Below, in pieces: positions 15,248-24,381 of a stretch of DNA of 63,581 nt. The notes beneath the pieces are model-generated. The model did not search any database, was not told the origin of the DNA, and was given only the letters and a program-made list of their open reading frames with translations. The stretch lies in contig NZ_VOBN01000030.1 in assembly GCF_008370045.1 (NCBI RefSeq), positions 1-63,581 of the forward strand, read 5' to 3'. Position 1 is the first letter of the stretch. Each line of letters begins with the position of its first letter. Both the position numbers and the translations under genes were made by a program. This DNA comes from Pseudomonas sp. ANT_J12. GTDB lineage: Bacteria; Pseudomonadota; Gammaproteobacteria; Pseudomonadales; Pseudomonadaceae.

Positions 15248-15754
15248 ATGAACGATATCGACGAACAACTGAGAGAAATCATTCCCAGATTGCGCAGGTT
15301 CGCGGTGTCACTCACGCGCAACCCCAGCAGCGCCGACGATCTGGTCCAGGCCAGCCTCGAGCGGGCGCTGTCGAGTTGGAGCGACAAACGCCCCGACGGC
15401 GATCTGCGGGCCTGGCTGTTTTCGATCCTCTATCGGCAGTTTCTCGACGCGCACCGGCGCTCCCGGCGTTATGCGCGGATGCTCGAATTCTTTACCGGAC
15501 GTGACGATGCCCAGCCCTCGGCCGAGCGCACCGTGATCGCCCAAACCACCCTGCAAGCCTTCGACCAGCTCAACACCGAACAGCGCGCCCTGCTGCTGTG
15601 GGTGTCGGTGGAAGGCCTGACGTATAAAGAGGTCGCCGAGATTCTCGGCGTCCCGACTGGCACCGTGATGTCCCGCCTGTCCCGCGCCCGCCAGGCCTTG
15701 CGCGAACTCAGCGATGGCGAAATCAGCCGCCCTTCCCTGCGGAGACTCAAATGA
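15248..15754 (+). CDS. ECF RNA polymerase sigma factor
   Basis: 168 residues with region 2 (LRRFAVSLTRNPSSADDLVQASLERAL...DLRAWLFSILYRQFLD) and region 4 (FDQLNTEQRALLLWVSVEGLTYKEVAEILGVPTGTVMSRLSRARQALREL). The start at 15248 (MNDIDEQL) follows the ECF promoter; the longer frame starts inside that promoter. It overlaps the anti-sigma gene by ATGA. Its regulon in this window appears to be itself and the divergent catalase/cytochrome pair, so a peroxide or singlet-oxygen stress response is likely. Confidence 0.9.
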   Translation: MNDIDEQLREIIPRLRRFAVSLTRNPSSADDLVQASLERALSSWSDKRPDGDLRAWLFSILYRQFLDAHRRSRRYARMLEFFTGRDDAQPSAERTVIAQTTLQAFDQLNTEQRALLLWVSVEGLTYKEVAEILGVPTGTVMSRLSRARQALRELSDGEISRPSLRRLK

Positions 15755-16503
15755 TCAGCATGCCCCCAAGCGAGCGTGACCTGCACGCCTACGTCGATCA
15801 CCAACTCAACGAGGCCGACCGACGTCTGGTGGAGACTTTTCTGGCCAGCAATGCAGAAGTTTCCGAACAAGTGCGGGCCTGGCAGCAAGACGCTCAACAA
15901 CTGCGCGCGGCGTTAAGCGGCGCGTTGCAGCAACCGGCCAATCCGGACCTCGATCCCGTGGTGATTCGCCAGGGCCTCAAACGCCAATCCCGGCGCCATC
16001 TGGCCAGCGCTGCCGTATTGTTGATCGCGGTCAGCGTCGGCGGCATCAGTGGCTGGCAGGCGCGGGAAATGACCCTGCTCAGCACCCAGGCGCCGATGGC
16101 CGATGCGATGCAGGCCTACCGCTTGTTTGCCCAGCAAGGCATGTTGCCGGCGGACTACAAGGTCAGTGATGACGGCGACATGCAGCGCTGGCTCGACCGT
16201 TACTTCACCCAGGCTAACCGCTTGCCGGACCTGGCGGGGGCTGGTTTCAAACCGGTCAGCGGACGCTTGCTCAGCACCGAGCAAGGGCCGGCGGCGATGG
16301 TGGTTTATGAGGATGCGGTCGGGCACAAGATCAGCTTCTACGTCCGTCCGCCAGGCCCGAAAAACTACCTGCTGCCGCGAGGCAGTCGCAGCGATGGCGA
16401 GTTGCAGGCCGAGTACTGGTCAGGCGCCGGGTACAACTACGCAATGGTCAGCCCGAGCGACACAGCGGCGGCGCGGATGCTCAAGCAAACCGTGAACTTC
16501 TGA
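15751..16503 (+). CDS. Membrane-bound anti-sigma factor
   Basis: 250 residues. An N-terminal cytoplasmic domain (ERDLHAYVDHQLNEADRRLVETFLASNAEVSEQVRAW) has the sigma-binding pattern of RsiW/ChrR-like anti-sigma factors but lacks the HxxxCxxC zinc motif. One transmembrane helix (~85-102, LASAAVLLIAVSVGGISGW) precedes a ~145-residue periplasmic sensor domain. Translationally coupled to the sigma gene. Confidence 0.85.
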   Translation: MISMPPSERDLHAYVDHQLNEADRRLVETFLASNAEVSEQVRAWQQDAQQLRAALSGALQQPANPDLDPVVIRQGLKRQSRRHLASAAVLLIAVSVGGISGWQAREMTLLSTQAPMADAMQAYRLFAQQGMLPADYKVSDDGDMQRWLDRYFTQANRLPDLAGAGFKPVSGRLLSTEQGPAAMVVYEDAVGHKISFYVRPPGPKNYLLPRGSRSDGELQAEYWSGAGYNYAMVSPSDTAAARMLKQTVNF

Positions 16504-16507
16504 CCCC

Positions 16508-16620
16508 GATCGTTCCCACGCTCCGCGTGGGAATGCAGCCCGGGACGCTCCGCGTCCCTTCCCGGCGCTGGAACGCGGAGCGTCCCTTGAGGCATTCCCA
16601 CGCGGAGCGTGGGAACGATC
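16508..16620. repeat. GATCGTTCCCACGC interspersed palindrome between convergent genes
   Basis: A 113-bp nested palindrome: outer arms GATCGTTCCCACGCTCCGCG and its complement, inner arms GGGACGCTCCGCGTCCC-like. A second copy is at 33455-33560. It starts 5 bp after the anti-sigma stop and ends 1 bp before the IclR stop, filling a convergent junction, so it can act as a two-way terminator. Confidence 0.85.
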
Positions 16621-16621
16621 A

Positions 16622-17458
16622 TCAGGCCTGCCCAAACACTTGCGAGGGCCTGCGCAACAACGGATCAAACGGATTAATCCTTGGCCCGATCAGCGCCGCC
16701 TCACGCTTCAACATCTCCACCACCGTCGGCAACCGATCCGGCCCCAGTCGATCACTAACCGTCGCCACACTCAACGCCGCCACCGCCCGCCCGTCACGAT
16801 CCAGAATCGGCACCGCCACCCCGGCCATGCCCTGCAACACCCCCGTGTTACGCCCGGCATACCCCAGCGCCCGCACGTTCTCGACCTCCGAGCGCAGGAA
16901 CACTTCGTCATACAAATGGAAGTCCTTGAGCCGTGGCAGGTTGTAGTGAATCACCGTATCCCGCTCTTCTTCCGGCAGAAACGCCAGGATCGCCAGACTC
17001 CCCTGCCCCACACCCAACGCCACACGCCCGCCGATGTCGCCGGTAAAGGTGCGAATCGGAAACGGCCCCTCACTGCGGTCCAGGCAGATTGCGTCAAAAC
17101 CACTGCGCGCCAGCAGAAACAACGAATCCCCCAACGACGCCGACAGCCGCAGCAACGCCGGGCGCGCCAGTTCCCGCAGGTTGCCGGTGTTGCCGGCACG
17201 GGCCGCCAGGGCGAAGAAATCCAGGCTCAGGCGATAGCGTTTAGTGCGCGCATCCTGCTCGACCATGCCCTCGTCCATCAGGCTGCGCAGCAAACGATGC
17301 GTCGTCGGTTGCGACAAACCGATGCGCTGGGCCAGTTGCGTCACGCGCTCACCGCCCTCCACCGTATCGCCGAGGCTACGCAGCACCGCAAACAGGCGTG
17401 AGACGGCGCCGACACCGACTTCATTTTTTGTTTCGTTCCGCTCAGTGGAATCAGGCAT
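16622..17458 (-). CDS. IclR-family transcriptional regulator
   Basis: 278 residues. The N-terminal winged helix is VSRLFAVLRSLGDTVEGGERVTQLAQRIGLSQPTTHRLLRSLMDEGMVEQ; the C-terminal GAF-like effector domain has RVALGVGQGSLAILAFLPEEE and GMAGVAVPILDRDGRAVAALSVATVSDRL. The ATG at 17458 is preferred over an in-frame TTG at 17473 because AAGAGA lies 4 bp upstream. It is divergent from the ABC/dehydrogenase operon and very likely controls it in response to its substrate. Confidence 0.88.
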   Translation of the reverse strand: MPDSTERNETKNEVGVGAVSRLFAVLRSLGDTVEGGERVTQLAQRIGLSQPTTHRLLRSLMDEGMVEQDARTKRYRLSLDFFALAARAGNTGNLRELARPALLRLSASLGDSLFLLARSGFDAICLDRSEGPFPIRTFTGDIGGRVALGVGQGSLAILAFLPEEERDTVIHYNLPRLKDFHLYDEVFLRSEVENVRALGYAGRNTGVLQGMAGVAVPILDRDGRAVAALSVATVSDRLGPDRLPTVVEMLKREAALIGPRINPFDPLLRRPSQVFGQA

Positions 17459-17494
17459 GGATTTTCTCTTCAATAAATTTACTCACCGAATGAA

Positions 17495-17518
17495 ACTGAA
17501 AATAGTCATCGCTTCAGT
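17495..17518. promoter_or_regulatory. Candidate IclR operator
   Basis: Inverted repeat ACTGAA (17495-17500), 12-bp spacer, TTCAGT (17513-17518), between the divergent IclR and ABC-operon starts. The surrounding 17459-17703 region holds the promoters of both units but no gene. Confidence 0.35.
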
Positions 17519-17703
17519 GAAATAGGCCATTGAGCGCATCCTATTCTTCGTCCTACTCTGCGTCCATACAGGGGCGATTCGAACAACAGCGGCAGCCGAC
17601 CCAAGTCGAGCGCCAACGCACCCCGCATCATCCTTTCGTATCTGCCCATACAAAAAAGCGCGACCTCAAGGCCGCGCATAACAATCTCAGGTGGAGCGCA
17701 GCT

Positions 17704-18723
17704 ATGGCCTTCGTGCAACTTGAAAACCTCGGTAAACGCTACGGCGAAATCGATGCCGTCGTCGCTACCAACCTCTCGGTGGAAAAAGGCGAGTTCGTGT
17801 CCCTGCTCGGCCCTTCCGGCTGCGGCAAAACCACCACCCTGCAAATGATCGCCGGCTTCGTCGACGTCAGCAGCGGACGCATCGTGCTCGACGGTCGCGA
17901 CATCACCCACGCCAAACCCGCCAGCCGTGGTCTGGGCGTGGTGTTCCAGAGTTACGCTTTGTTTCCGCACATGAGCGTGCAGGACAACGTCGCCTTTGGC
18001 CTGCGGATGCGCAAAGTGCCGAACGCCGAGTTGCAGCAACGGGTGGCTCGGGTGTTGAAACTGGTGCGCCTCGACCAACACGCCGAACGTTATCCACGGG
18101 AACTGTCCGGCGGTCAGCGTCAGCGTGTCGCGTTGGCCCGGGCGTTGGTGATTGAACCGCCGGTTTTGCTGCTCGACGAACCACTGTCCAACCTCGACGC
18201 CAACCTGCGCGAAGAGATGCAATTCGAGATCCGCCGCATCCAGCGCGAAGTCGGCATTACCACGCTGATGGTCACCCACGACCAGTCCGAAGCGCTGTCC
18301 ATCAGCGACCGCGTGGTGGTGATGCAGGCCGGGCGAATCACCCAGATCGACGCGCCGTACACCCTTTATGAACATCCGCGCACCGAGTTCATTTCCGGGT
18401 TTGTCGGCAAGGCCAATCTACTGCCCGGCGAGCGTGATGGCGCCGGCATTGTTCAAGTGCGCAGCGGCGGTGATCTGACCCTGAGCCTGCGCCCGGAAAA
18501 AATCGATCTGCGGGATAAAGATCACGGCCGTTTGCAAGGTCAGATCGTCAGCCGCTTCTTCCTCGGCAGCCAATGGCTGTACGGCGTGTCCACGCCCCTG
18601 GGCGAACTCAGCGTAGTGCGTCGCAACGACGGCTCGGCACCGTTGGCCGAAGGCACGGCGGTGGGCCTGGACTGGGACGCGGCGCTGTTGCGGGTGTTGA
18701 GTGTCGACGAGGTGCCGGCATGA
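17704..18723 (+). CDS. ABC importer ATP-binding protein (PotA-like)
   Basis: 339 residues. Walker A GPSGCGKTTT, Q-loop FQSYALFPHMSV, signature LSGGQRQRVALARAL, Walker B LLLDEPLSNLD, H-loop VTHDQ, followed by a C-terminal TOBE-like regulatory domain (SLRPEKIDL...). This is the CUT1/PotA type that drives uptake of polyamines, opines or similar small molecules. The start with GGTGGAG 7 bp upstream is chosen over a longer frame of low-quality sequence. First gene of a seven-gene operon. Confidence 0.92.
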   Translation: MAFVQLENLGKRYGEIDAVVATNLSVEKGEFVSLLGPSGCGKTTTLQMIAGFVDVSSGRIVLDGRDITHAKPASRGLGVVFQSYALFPHMSVQDNVAFGLRMRKVPNAELQQRVARVLKLVRLDQHAERYPRELSGGQRQRVALARALVIEPPVLLLDEPLSNLDANLREEMQFEIRRIQREVGITTLMVTHDQSEALSISDRVVVMQAGRITQIDAPYTLYEHPRTEFISGFVGKANLLPGERDGAGIVQVRSGGDLTLSLRPEKIDLRDKDHGRLQGQIVSRFFLGSQWLYGVSTPLGELSVVRRNDGSAPLAEGTAVGLDWDAALLRVLSVDEVPA

Positions 18724-19589
18724 GTCTGCTCGCCGCCGCCCGCCAGGGACGCCAAGGCTATCTATTGTCGGCACCGGCCCTGGCCTTGTACGTGTGCCTG
18801 CTGGTCATCCCGTTGCTGCTGACATTGGTGTTGTCGTTCAACGTCTTCGACTACAACTCCGGCATCAACGGCAACGCCTACACCCTCGACCACTACAGCA
18901 GCCTGCTGGGGGATCCGTACTTCTACGAGATCTTCCTGCGCACCTTCTGGATCAGCGGCCTGACCACGCTGCTCTGTGTGCTAATCGGCGTGCCCGAGGC
19001 GTACATCCTCAGCCGCATGGGCGCGCCGTGGCGTTCGATTTTCCTGATTCTGATCCTCACCCCGCTGCTGATTTCGGTGGTGGTGCGCGCCTTTGGCTGG
19101 AGCCTGTTGCTCGGTGCCGACGGCCTGGTCAATCAGACCTTGCAAGCCTTCGGCGGCTCGCCGATGAAGCTGCTGTACACGCCGTTTGCGGTGGTGATTG
19201 CGCTGGTCCATGTGATGCTGCCGTTCATGATCATTCCGGTCTGGACCTCGCTGCAGAAACTCGACCCGGCCGCCGAGCAAGCCGCGCTGTCCCTCGGTGC
19301 CAGCCACCTCACCGTCATGCGCAAAGTGGTGCTGCCGCAAATCATGCCCGGCGTATTGTCCGGCACCTTGATTGTGTTCGGCCTCGCCGCCAGCTCCTTC
19401 GCCATTCCCGGTTTGCTCGGCGGCCGACGCCTGAAGATGGTCGCGACGCTGATCTACGACCAGTACCTGTCGGAACTGAACTGGCCGATGGGCGCGGCGA
19501 TTGCTGTGGCCCTGTTGCTGCTCAACCTGCTGATCATGCTGTCGTGGAACCGGATGATCGAAGGCCGCTACAAGAAGTCATTGGGATAA
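18720..19589 (+). CDS. ABC importer permease 1 (PotB-like)
   Basis: 289-residue inner-membrane protein with about six helices and the EAA-type coupling loop EQAALSLGASHLTVMRKVVLPQIMPGVLSG. Its ATG overlaps the ATPase stop codon (ATGA). The N-terminal segment up to residue 40 contains the first helix. It pairs with the next permease. Confidence 0.9.
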   Translation: MSLLAAARQGRQGYLLSAPALALYVCLLVIPLLLTLVLSFNVFDYNSGINGNAYTLDHYSSLLGDPYFYEIFLRTFWISGLTTLLCVLIGVPEAYILSRMGAPWRSIFLILILTPLLISVVVRAFGWSLLLGADGLVNQTLQAFGGSPMKLLYTPFAVVIALVHVMLPFMIIPVWTSLQKLDPAAEQAALSLGASHLTVMRKVVLPQIMPGVLSGTLIVFGLAASSFAIPGLLGGRRLKMVATLIYDQYLSELNWPMGAAIAVALLLLNLLIMLSWNRMIEGRYKKSLG

Positions 19590-19595
19590 CTCGAC

Positions 19596-20390
19596 ATGTC
19601 CAAAAACGGTCCTTTCGCCCTGCTGTTTCATGCCCTGGTGGTGCTGTTCATGCTCGCGCCGCTGGTGGTGGTGTGCCTGGTGGCGTTCACCCCGGAAAAC
19701 ACCCTGAGCCTGCCCACTACGAACTTCTCGTTGCGCTGGTTTCGCGCCGTATTCGAGCGCGCCGATTTCGTCGATGCGTTCTACAACAGCCTGATCCTGG
19801 CGTTCTGCGCCGCGACGCTGGCGACGTTGATTGCGGTGCCGGCGGCGTTGGCCATCACTCGCTATGAGTTTCCTGGGCGGGGCTTTTTCAACGGTTTGTT
19901 CCTGTCGCCGATCATCATTCCGCACTTGGTTCTGGGCGTCGCACTGCTGCGCCTGTTTGCGCTGATGGGCGTGAATGGAAGCTTCGGCTGGCTGATCTTT
20001 GCCCATGTGCTGGTGATCACGCCGTATGTGCTGCGGCTGGTGCTGGCGTCGGCGATTGGCCTGGACCGCAGCGCCGAACACGCCGCGCAATCCTTGGGCG
20101 CCGGGCGGTTCACGCTGTTCAGGCAAATCACGTTGCCAATGATTCTGCCCGGTGTGGCCGGGGGTTGGTTGCTGGCGTTTATCAACAGTTTCGATGAGGT
20201 GACGTTGTCGATTTTTGTCACCTCGCCGGCCACGCAAACGTTGCCGGTGCGCATGTATGTGTACGCCACTGAGTCCATCGATCCAATGATGGCGGCGGTG
20301 TCGGCACTGGTGATTGGTTTGACGGCGTTGACGATGATTCTGCTCGACCGGGTCTATGGCCTGGATCGGGTCCTGGTGGGCAAACAATGA
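19596..20390 (+). CDS. ABC importer permease 2 (PotC-like)
   Basis: 264-residue permease with the coupling loop EHAAQSLGAGRFTLFRQITLPMILPGVAGG and six hydrophobic segments. It starts 6 bp after permease 1. PotC-type members of polyamine/opine importers carry the same FINSFDEVTLSIFVTSPATQTLPVRMY segment. Confidence 0.9.
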   Translation: MSKNGPFALLFHALVVLFMLAPLVVVCLVAFTPENTLSLPTTNFSLRWFRAVFERADFVDAFYNSLILAFCAATLATLIAVPAALAITRYEFPGRGFFNGLFLSPIIIPHLVLGVALLRLFALMGVNGSFGWLIFAHVLVITPYVLRLVLASAIGLDRSAEHAAQSLGAGRFTLFRQITLPMILPGVAGGWLLAFINSFDEVTLSIFVTSPATQTLPVRMYVYATESIDPMMAAVSALVIGLTALTMILLDRVYGLDRVLVGKQ

Positions 20391-20397
20391 GGGCGCC

Positions 20398-20688
20398 ATG
20401 GCTCTGCTGAAACGACTGGCCGAAGGCGACCGCCCGGCCCTGGACTTCGTCCTCGACGGCCAACCGTCCACCGCCCTGCTCGGCGACACCGTGCTGACCG
20501 CCGTGCTGACCTGCAGCGACCACCTGCGCGGCAGCGACTTCAGCGCCGAGCCCCGCGCCGGGTTCTGCCTGATGGGCGCGTGTCAGGATTGCTGGGTGCG
20601 CCTGGGCGATGGCCGCCGGGTGCGGGCCTGCTCGACGCTGCTCGAAGCCGGGCAACAGATCAACCGTGAGCCGGGGCGTTTGGTATGA
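20398..20688 (+). CDS. (2Fe-2S)-binding subunit of a three-subunit dehydrogenase (HcnA/LhpE-like)
   Basis: 96 residues with a plant-type ferredoxin fold. Candidate cluster cysteines are in AGFCLMGACQDCWVRL and RVRACSTL. Its position directly before two flavoprotein genes matches HcnABC, OoxAB-type opine oxidases and the D-hydroxyproline dehydrogenase LhpBEF. It shares an overlap with the next gene (stop at 20688, next start 20685). Confidence 0.85.
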   Translation: MALLKRLAEGDRPALDFVLDGQPSTALLGDTVLTAVLTCSDHLRGSDFSAEPRAGFCLMGACQDCWVRLGDGRRVRACSTLLEAGQQINREPGRLV

Positions 20689-22040
20689 ATCCCGTGATCA
20701 TCGTCGGCGCCGGTCCCGCGGGTATCCGTGCCGCACAAACCCTGGTCGCCCATGGCGTGCGTCCGATCCTGCTGGACGAAGCCGCGCGCGGCGGCGGGCA
20801 GATTTATCGGCGGCAACCGGCAAACTTCACGCGCTCGGCAGCCAAGCTCTACGGCTTCGAAGCGCACAAAGCCAAGGCGATCCATCAAACCCTCGACGTC
20901 CTGCGCGAGCAACTCGACTACCGCCCGGAAACCCTGGTGTGGAACGCCGAGGCCGGTGCTCTCGACACGTTGCAGGATGGCCGCGCCACGCGCCTGGCGT
21001 TCTCCCGGGTGATCGTCGCCACCGGCGCCACCGACCGGATTCTGCCGGTGCCGGGCTGGACCTTGCCGGGGGTTTATAGCCTCGGCGCGGCGCAGATTGC
21101 GCTGAAGTTTCAGGGCTGCGCCATCGGTGAGCGAGTGGTGTTCGCTGGCAGCGGACCGTTGCTGTACCTCGTCGCCTACCAGTACGCCAAGGCCGGCGCG
21201 AAAGTGCTGGCGGTGCTCGACAGTTCACCCTTCGGCGCCCAGGTCCGCGCCCTGCCCGGCCTGCTGACACAACCGGCGACCCTGGCCAAAGGCATCTATT
21301 ACCGCAGCTGGCTGACCGCCCACGGCATCCCGGTGCATCAAGGCGCCAGCCTGGTTCAGGTCAACGGCGAACAACGGGTGCAGTCGCTGAATTGGCGCAA
21401 TAAAAAAGGCTCACAGCAAATCGACTGCGACGCTGTCGCCTTCGCCCATGGCCTGCGCAGCGAAACCCAACTCGCCGATCTGCTCGGCTGTGAGTTCGCC
21501 TGGAACCCCCTCAACCGCGCCTGGCTGCCCCGACGGGACAGCGCCGGTCGCAGCAGTGTCGCCGAGGTGTACCTGGCCGGTGACGGCGCCGGGATCATGG
21601 GCGCCGATGCGGCGGAAATGGCCGGTGAACGCGCCGCGTTGGCCCTGCTTGCAGACAGCGGTTTCCTGATCCCGACCGAGCGCCCCGCGGCCCTTGAACA
21701 ATCACTGCAAACGATCGGAACGTTCCGCAAAGGACTGGAGCAAGCCTTCGCCTTCCCCGAAGACTGGGCCGCCAGCACCGCCGACCACCTGATCGTCTGC
21801 CGCTGCGAAGAAGTCCGCGCCGGTGATATCCGCCAGGTTGTGCGCGAAGGCCACTGGGAGATCAACCGGGTCAAGGCCCATTGCCGGGTCGGCATGGGGC
21901 GTTGCCAGGGCCGGATGTGCGGGGCCGCAGCGGCGGAAATCATTGCCTGCGAAAGCCAACGTCCCGTGTCGCAGATCGGCCGATTGCGCGCGCAGTCCCC
22001 GATCAAACCGCTGCCGTTTGGCCTGGAGGTCGAGCCATGA
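20685..22040 (+). CDS. FAD/NAD(P)-binding subunit with a C-terminal BFD-like [2Fe-2S] domain (HcnB/LhpF-like)
   Basis: 451 residues. The N-terminal dinucleotide fold is VIIVGAGPAGIRAAQTL; a second nucleotide fold follows VVFAGSGPLLYLVAYQYAKAG; an FAD-binding YLAGDGAGIMGADAAEMAGERAA segment precedes the C-terminal cluster domain with LIVCRCEEVRAGDIRQVV and CRVGMGRCQGRMCG (CxC...CxxxxxC...C). This fusion is characteristic of the beta subunit of amine and amino-acid dehydrogenases that pass electrons to the respiratory chain. Overlaps its neighbours by ATGA on both sides. Confidence 0.87.
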   Translation: MNPVIIVGAGPAGIRAAQTLVAHGVRPILLDEAARGGGQIYRRQPANFTRSAAKLYGFEAHKAKAIHQTLDVLREQLDYRPETLVWNAEAGALDTLQDGRATRLAFSRVIVATGATDRILPVPGWTLPGVYSLGAAQIALKFQGCAIGERVVFAGSGPLLYLVAYQYAKAGAKVLAVLDSSPFGAQVRALPGLLTQPATLAKGIYYRSWLTAHGIPVHQGASLVQVNGEQRVQSLNWRNKKGSQQIDCDAVAFAHGLRSETQLADLLGCEFAWNPLNRAWLPRRDSAGRSSVAEVYLAGDGAGIMGADAAEMAGERAALALLADSGFLIPTERPAALEQSLQTIGTFRKGLEQAFAFPEDWAASTADHLIVCRCEEVRAGDIRQVVREGHWEINRVKAHCRVGMGRCQGRMCGAAAAEIIACESQRPVSQIGRLRAQSPIKPLPFGLEVEP

Positions 22041-23152
22041 TCGAAGTCGACGCCATCATCATCGGCGGCGGGATTGTCGGCGCCTCGGCCGCGCTGTTTC
22101 TGAGCAAGGCCGGTCACCGCGTGGCGCTGCTGGAACGAGACTTTTGCGGCTCCCACTCCAGCGGTGTGAACTACGGTGGCGTGCGCCGTCAGGGTCGCCC
22201 GTTGTCGCAACTGCCGCTGTCGCAACAGGCTCACGAACTCTGGGCACACCTGCCGCAGTTGATCGGCATCGATGGTGAATATCAGCGCAGCGGTCACCTG
22301 AAACTGGCCCGCAGCCTCAACGATCTGCGCGCCTTGCAGGACTACGCCGCCAGCAGCCAGGGGTTCGGTCTCGACTTGCAGATCCTCGAACGCGATGAGC
22401 TGCGCGCACGGTTTCCGTGGGTCGGCGACGTGGCAGCCGGTGCGTCCTTCTGTCCCGATGACGGCCACGCCAACCCACGACTGGTGTCCCCGGCGTTTGC
22501 CCAAACGGCGCGGCGCCATGGTGCGCAGATTCATGAGCAATGCGCCGTCACCCGGGTTGAACACGACGGCCAGCGTTTTCACGTCGGCACCGCGAGCGGC
22601 CTCGAATTCCGCGCACCGTGGCTGCTGAATTGCGCCGGAGCCTGGGCCGGCAAACTCGCCGAACAGTTTGGCGAAGCCGTGCCGATGCACGCCGGCCACC
22701 CGGCGATGCTGGTCACCGAACCGCTGCCGCTGGTGATGAACGCCAGCACCGGGGTCGAGGGTGGCGGCATTTACGCCCGCCAGGTCTCACGCGGCAACTG
22801 TGTGTTGGGCGGCGGCCAGGGCTTTGCCCTCGACGACGCCCGCCCCCGGCCGGGTCAGATCGCCGTGCTTGAGATCCTGCGGCAAGCGGTCGAACTCTAC
22901 CCGTTTCTTGAAGGTGCCCAGGCGATTCGCACCTGGAGCGGCACCGAAGGTTATCTGCCTGATCGCCAACCGGTGATCGGGCACAGCGGCACCCAGCCCG
23001 GTCTGTTGCACGGGTTTGGCTTTGCCGGCGCCGGTTTCCAGATCGGCCCGGCGGTGGGCCAGGCGCTCACCGAGATCATCTGCAGCGGCGCGTCAAAAAC
23101 GTCGCTGGATGCGTTTTCCATCACCCGGTTTCACTCCATCCCAGTTGCTTGA
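22037..23152 (+). CDS. FAD-dependent amine/amino-acid oxidoreductase, catalytic subunit (HcnC/LhpB-like)
   Basis: 371 residues of the D-amino-acid oxidase (DAO/glycine oxidase) fold: DAIIIGGGIVGASAALFLSKAGHRVALLERD at the N-terminus and TWSGTEGYLPDRQPVIG...GLLHGFGFAGAGFQIGPAVGQALTEII at the C-terminus. It carries the substrate site of the complex. The true start overlaps the preceding stop (ATGA). The substrate is unknown; DAO-fold subunits of this complex type act on glycine, D-hydroxyproline, octopine/nopaline or related secondary amines. Confidence 0.87.
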   Translation: MIEVDAIIIGGGIVGASAALFLSKAGHRVALLERDFCGSHSSGVNYGGVRRQGRPLSQLPLSQQAHELWAHLPQLIGIDGEYQRSGHLKLARSLNDLRALQDYAASSQGFGLDLQILERDELRARFPWVGDVAAGASFCPDDGHANPRLVSPAFAQTARRHGAQIHEQCAVTRVEHDGQRFHVGTASGLEFRAPWLLNCAGAWAGKLAEQFGEAVPMHAGHPAMLVTEPLPLVMNASTGVEGGGIYARQVSRGNCVLGGGQGFALDDARPRPGQIAVLEILRQAVELYPFLEGAQAIRTWSGTEGYLPDRQPVIGHSGTQPGLLHGFGFAGAGFQIGPAVGQALTEIICSGASKTSLDAFSITRFHSIPVA

Positions 23153-23170
23153 TAGAGGAAGGTCGCGCCA

Positions 23171-24217
23171 ATGAATAACGTCAAACGCACTGCACTGCTC
23201 GGGTTGTCCTGCCTGGGCGCCCTGCTCACGGTCGCCCAGGCCCACGCCGAACCGACGCTTTACCTGGGCATGAACGGCGGGACCATGGAGCGGCTCTACG
23301 CCGACAAGGTGCTGCCGGTGTTCGAGAAAGCCAACAACGTCAAAGTGGTGATCGTGCCGGGGACATCCGCCGACATCCTGGCCAAGGTCCAGGCCAGCAA
23401 GGGCAACCCGCAGCTGCACGTGATGTTCCTCGACGACGGCATTATGTACCGCGCGATCTCCATGGGCCTGTGCGACAAACTCCAGGACAGCCCGACCCTG
23501 GCGCAGATTCCGGCCAAGGGCCGGATCAAGGATCAAGCCGTGGCGGTCAGCCTCGGCGTCACCGGGCTGGCCTACAACACCCGGCTGTTCAAGGAAAAAG
23601 GCTGGGCCGCGCCGACCTCGTGGATGGACCTGGCCGACCCGCGTTTCAAGGACAAAGTGGTGTTCCAGTCCATGGCCTCCTCGACCTTCGGCCTGCATGG
23701 CTTCCTGATGTTCAACCGGATTCAGGGCGGCAGCGAAACCGACGTCGAACCGGGCTTCAAGGCCTGGCCGAACACCGTGGGGCGCAACGTGCTGGAATAC
23801 ATCCCAAGCTCGGCGAAGATCTCGGAAATGCTGCAAACCGACGAAGCCGCGCTGTTCCCGCTGACGCCAACCCAGGTCACCGCGCTGAAACTCAAGGGCA
23901 TGCCGGTGGAATATGCGCGGCCCAAAGAAGGCGCCGTGGTGCTGAACGTCGCCGAATGTGCGATCGCCAACAACACCCAACCGGAACTGGCGCAAAAACT
24001 CGCGGCGTTCCTGCTGACACCGGACGCACAAGCCGCTGCGTTGGAAGATGGCGACCAGATCCCGTCCAACCCCAACACCCCGACTACCGACAAGACCCGG
24101 GGGCAGGTCGAGGCGATGCAGCAGTATTTGCAGACAGCGATTGCGGTGGATTGGGACCAGGTGAACGAACAGCGCCCGGCGTGGAATGCGCGGTGGAATC
24201 GGAGTATTGAGCGCTAG
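23171..24217 (+). CDS. Extracellular solute-binding protein of the ABC importer
   Basis: 348 residues with a Sec signal peptide (~1-26, KRTALLGLSCLGALLTVAQAHAEP). The mature protein follows the PotD/iron-type class II binding fold (LYLGMNGGTMERLYADKVLPVFEKANNVKVVIVPGTSADILAKVQASKG). The binding protein is normally first in such operons; here it is last, after the dehydrogenase genes, confirming that uptake and oxidation act on the same compound. Confidence 0.88.
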   Translation: MNNVKRTALLGLSCLGALLTVAQAHAEPTLYLGMNGGTMERLYADKVLPVFEKANNVKVVIVPGTSADILAKVQASKGNPQLHVMFLDDGIMYRAISMGLCDKLQDSPTLAQIPAKGRIKDQAVAVSLGVTGLAYNTRLFKEKGWAAPTSWMDLADPRFKDKVVFQSMASSTFGLHGFLMFNRIQGGSETDVEPGFKAWPNTVGRNVLEYIPSSAKISEMLQTDEAALFPLTPTQVTALKLKGMPVEYARPKEGAVVLNVAECAIANNTQPELAQKLAAFLLTPDAQAAALEDGDQIPSNPNTPTTDKTRGQVEAMQQYLQTAIAVDWDQVNEQRPAWNARWNRSIER

Positions 24218-24381
24218 TAAACCCATGGCTTCGCACGCCCCTGGAGCTGCCGATGGCTGCGATCTTTTGATCTTGATCTTCAAACATGCCAACCGCACAC
24301 GCGGGTGGCAGGTCGTTTAACCCTTTGGTTAAACTACGCCGCCGCCGCTCGATGAGCCGGCCTGAAGAACCCGGGAGTGAC

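Noticed and set aside
20398..23152. hcnABC cyanide synthesis genes
   Set aside because: The three subunits have the HcnABC architecture, but they lie inside an IclR-controlled ABC-importer operon and no ANR/GacA-type leader is visible. A catabolic dehydrogenase is the better reading.
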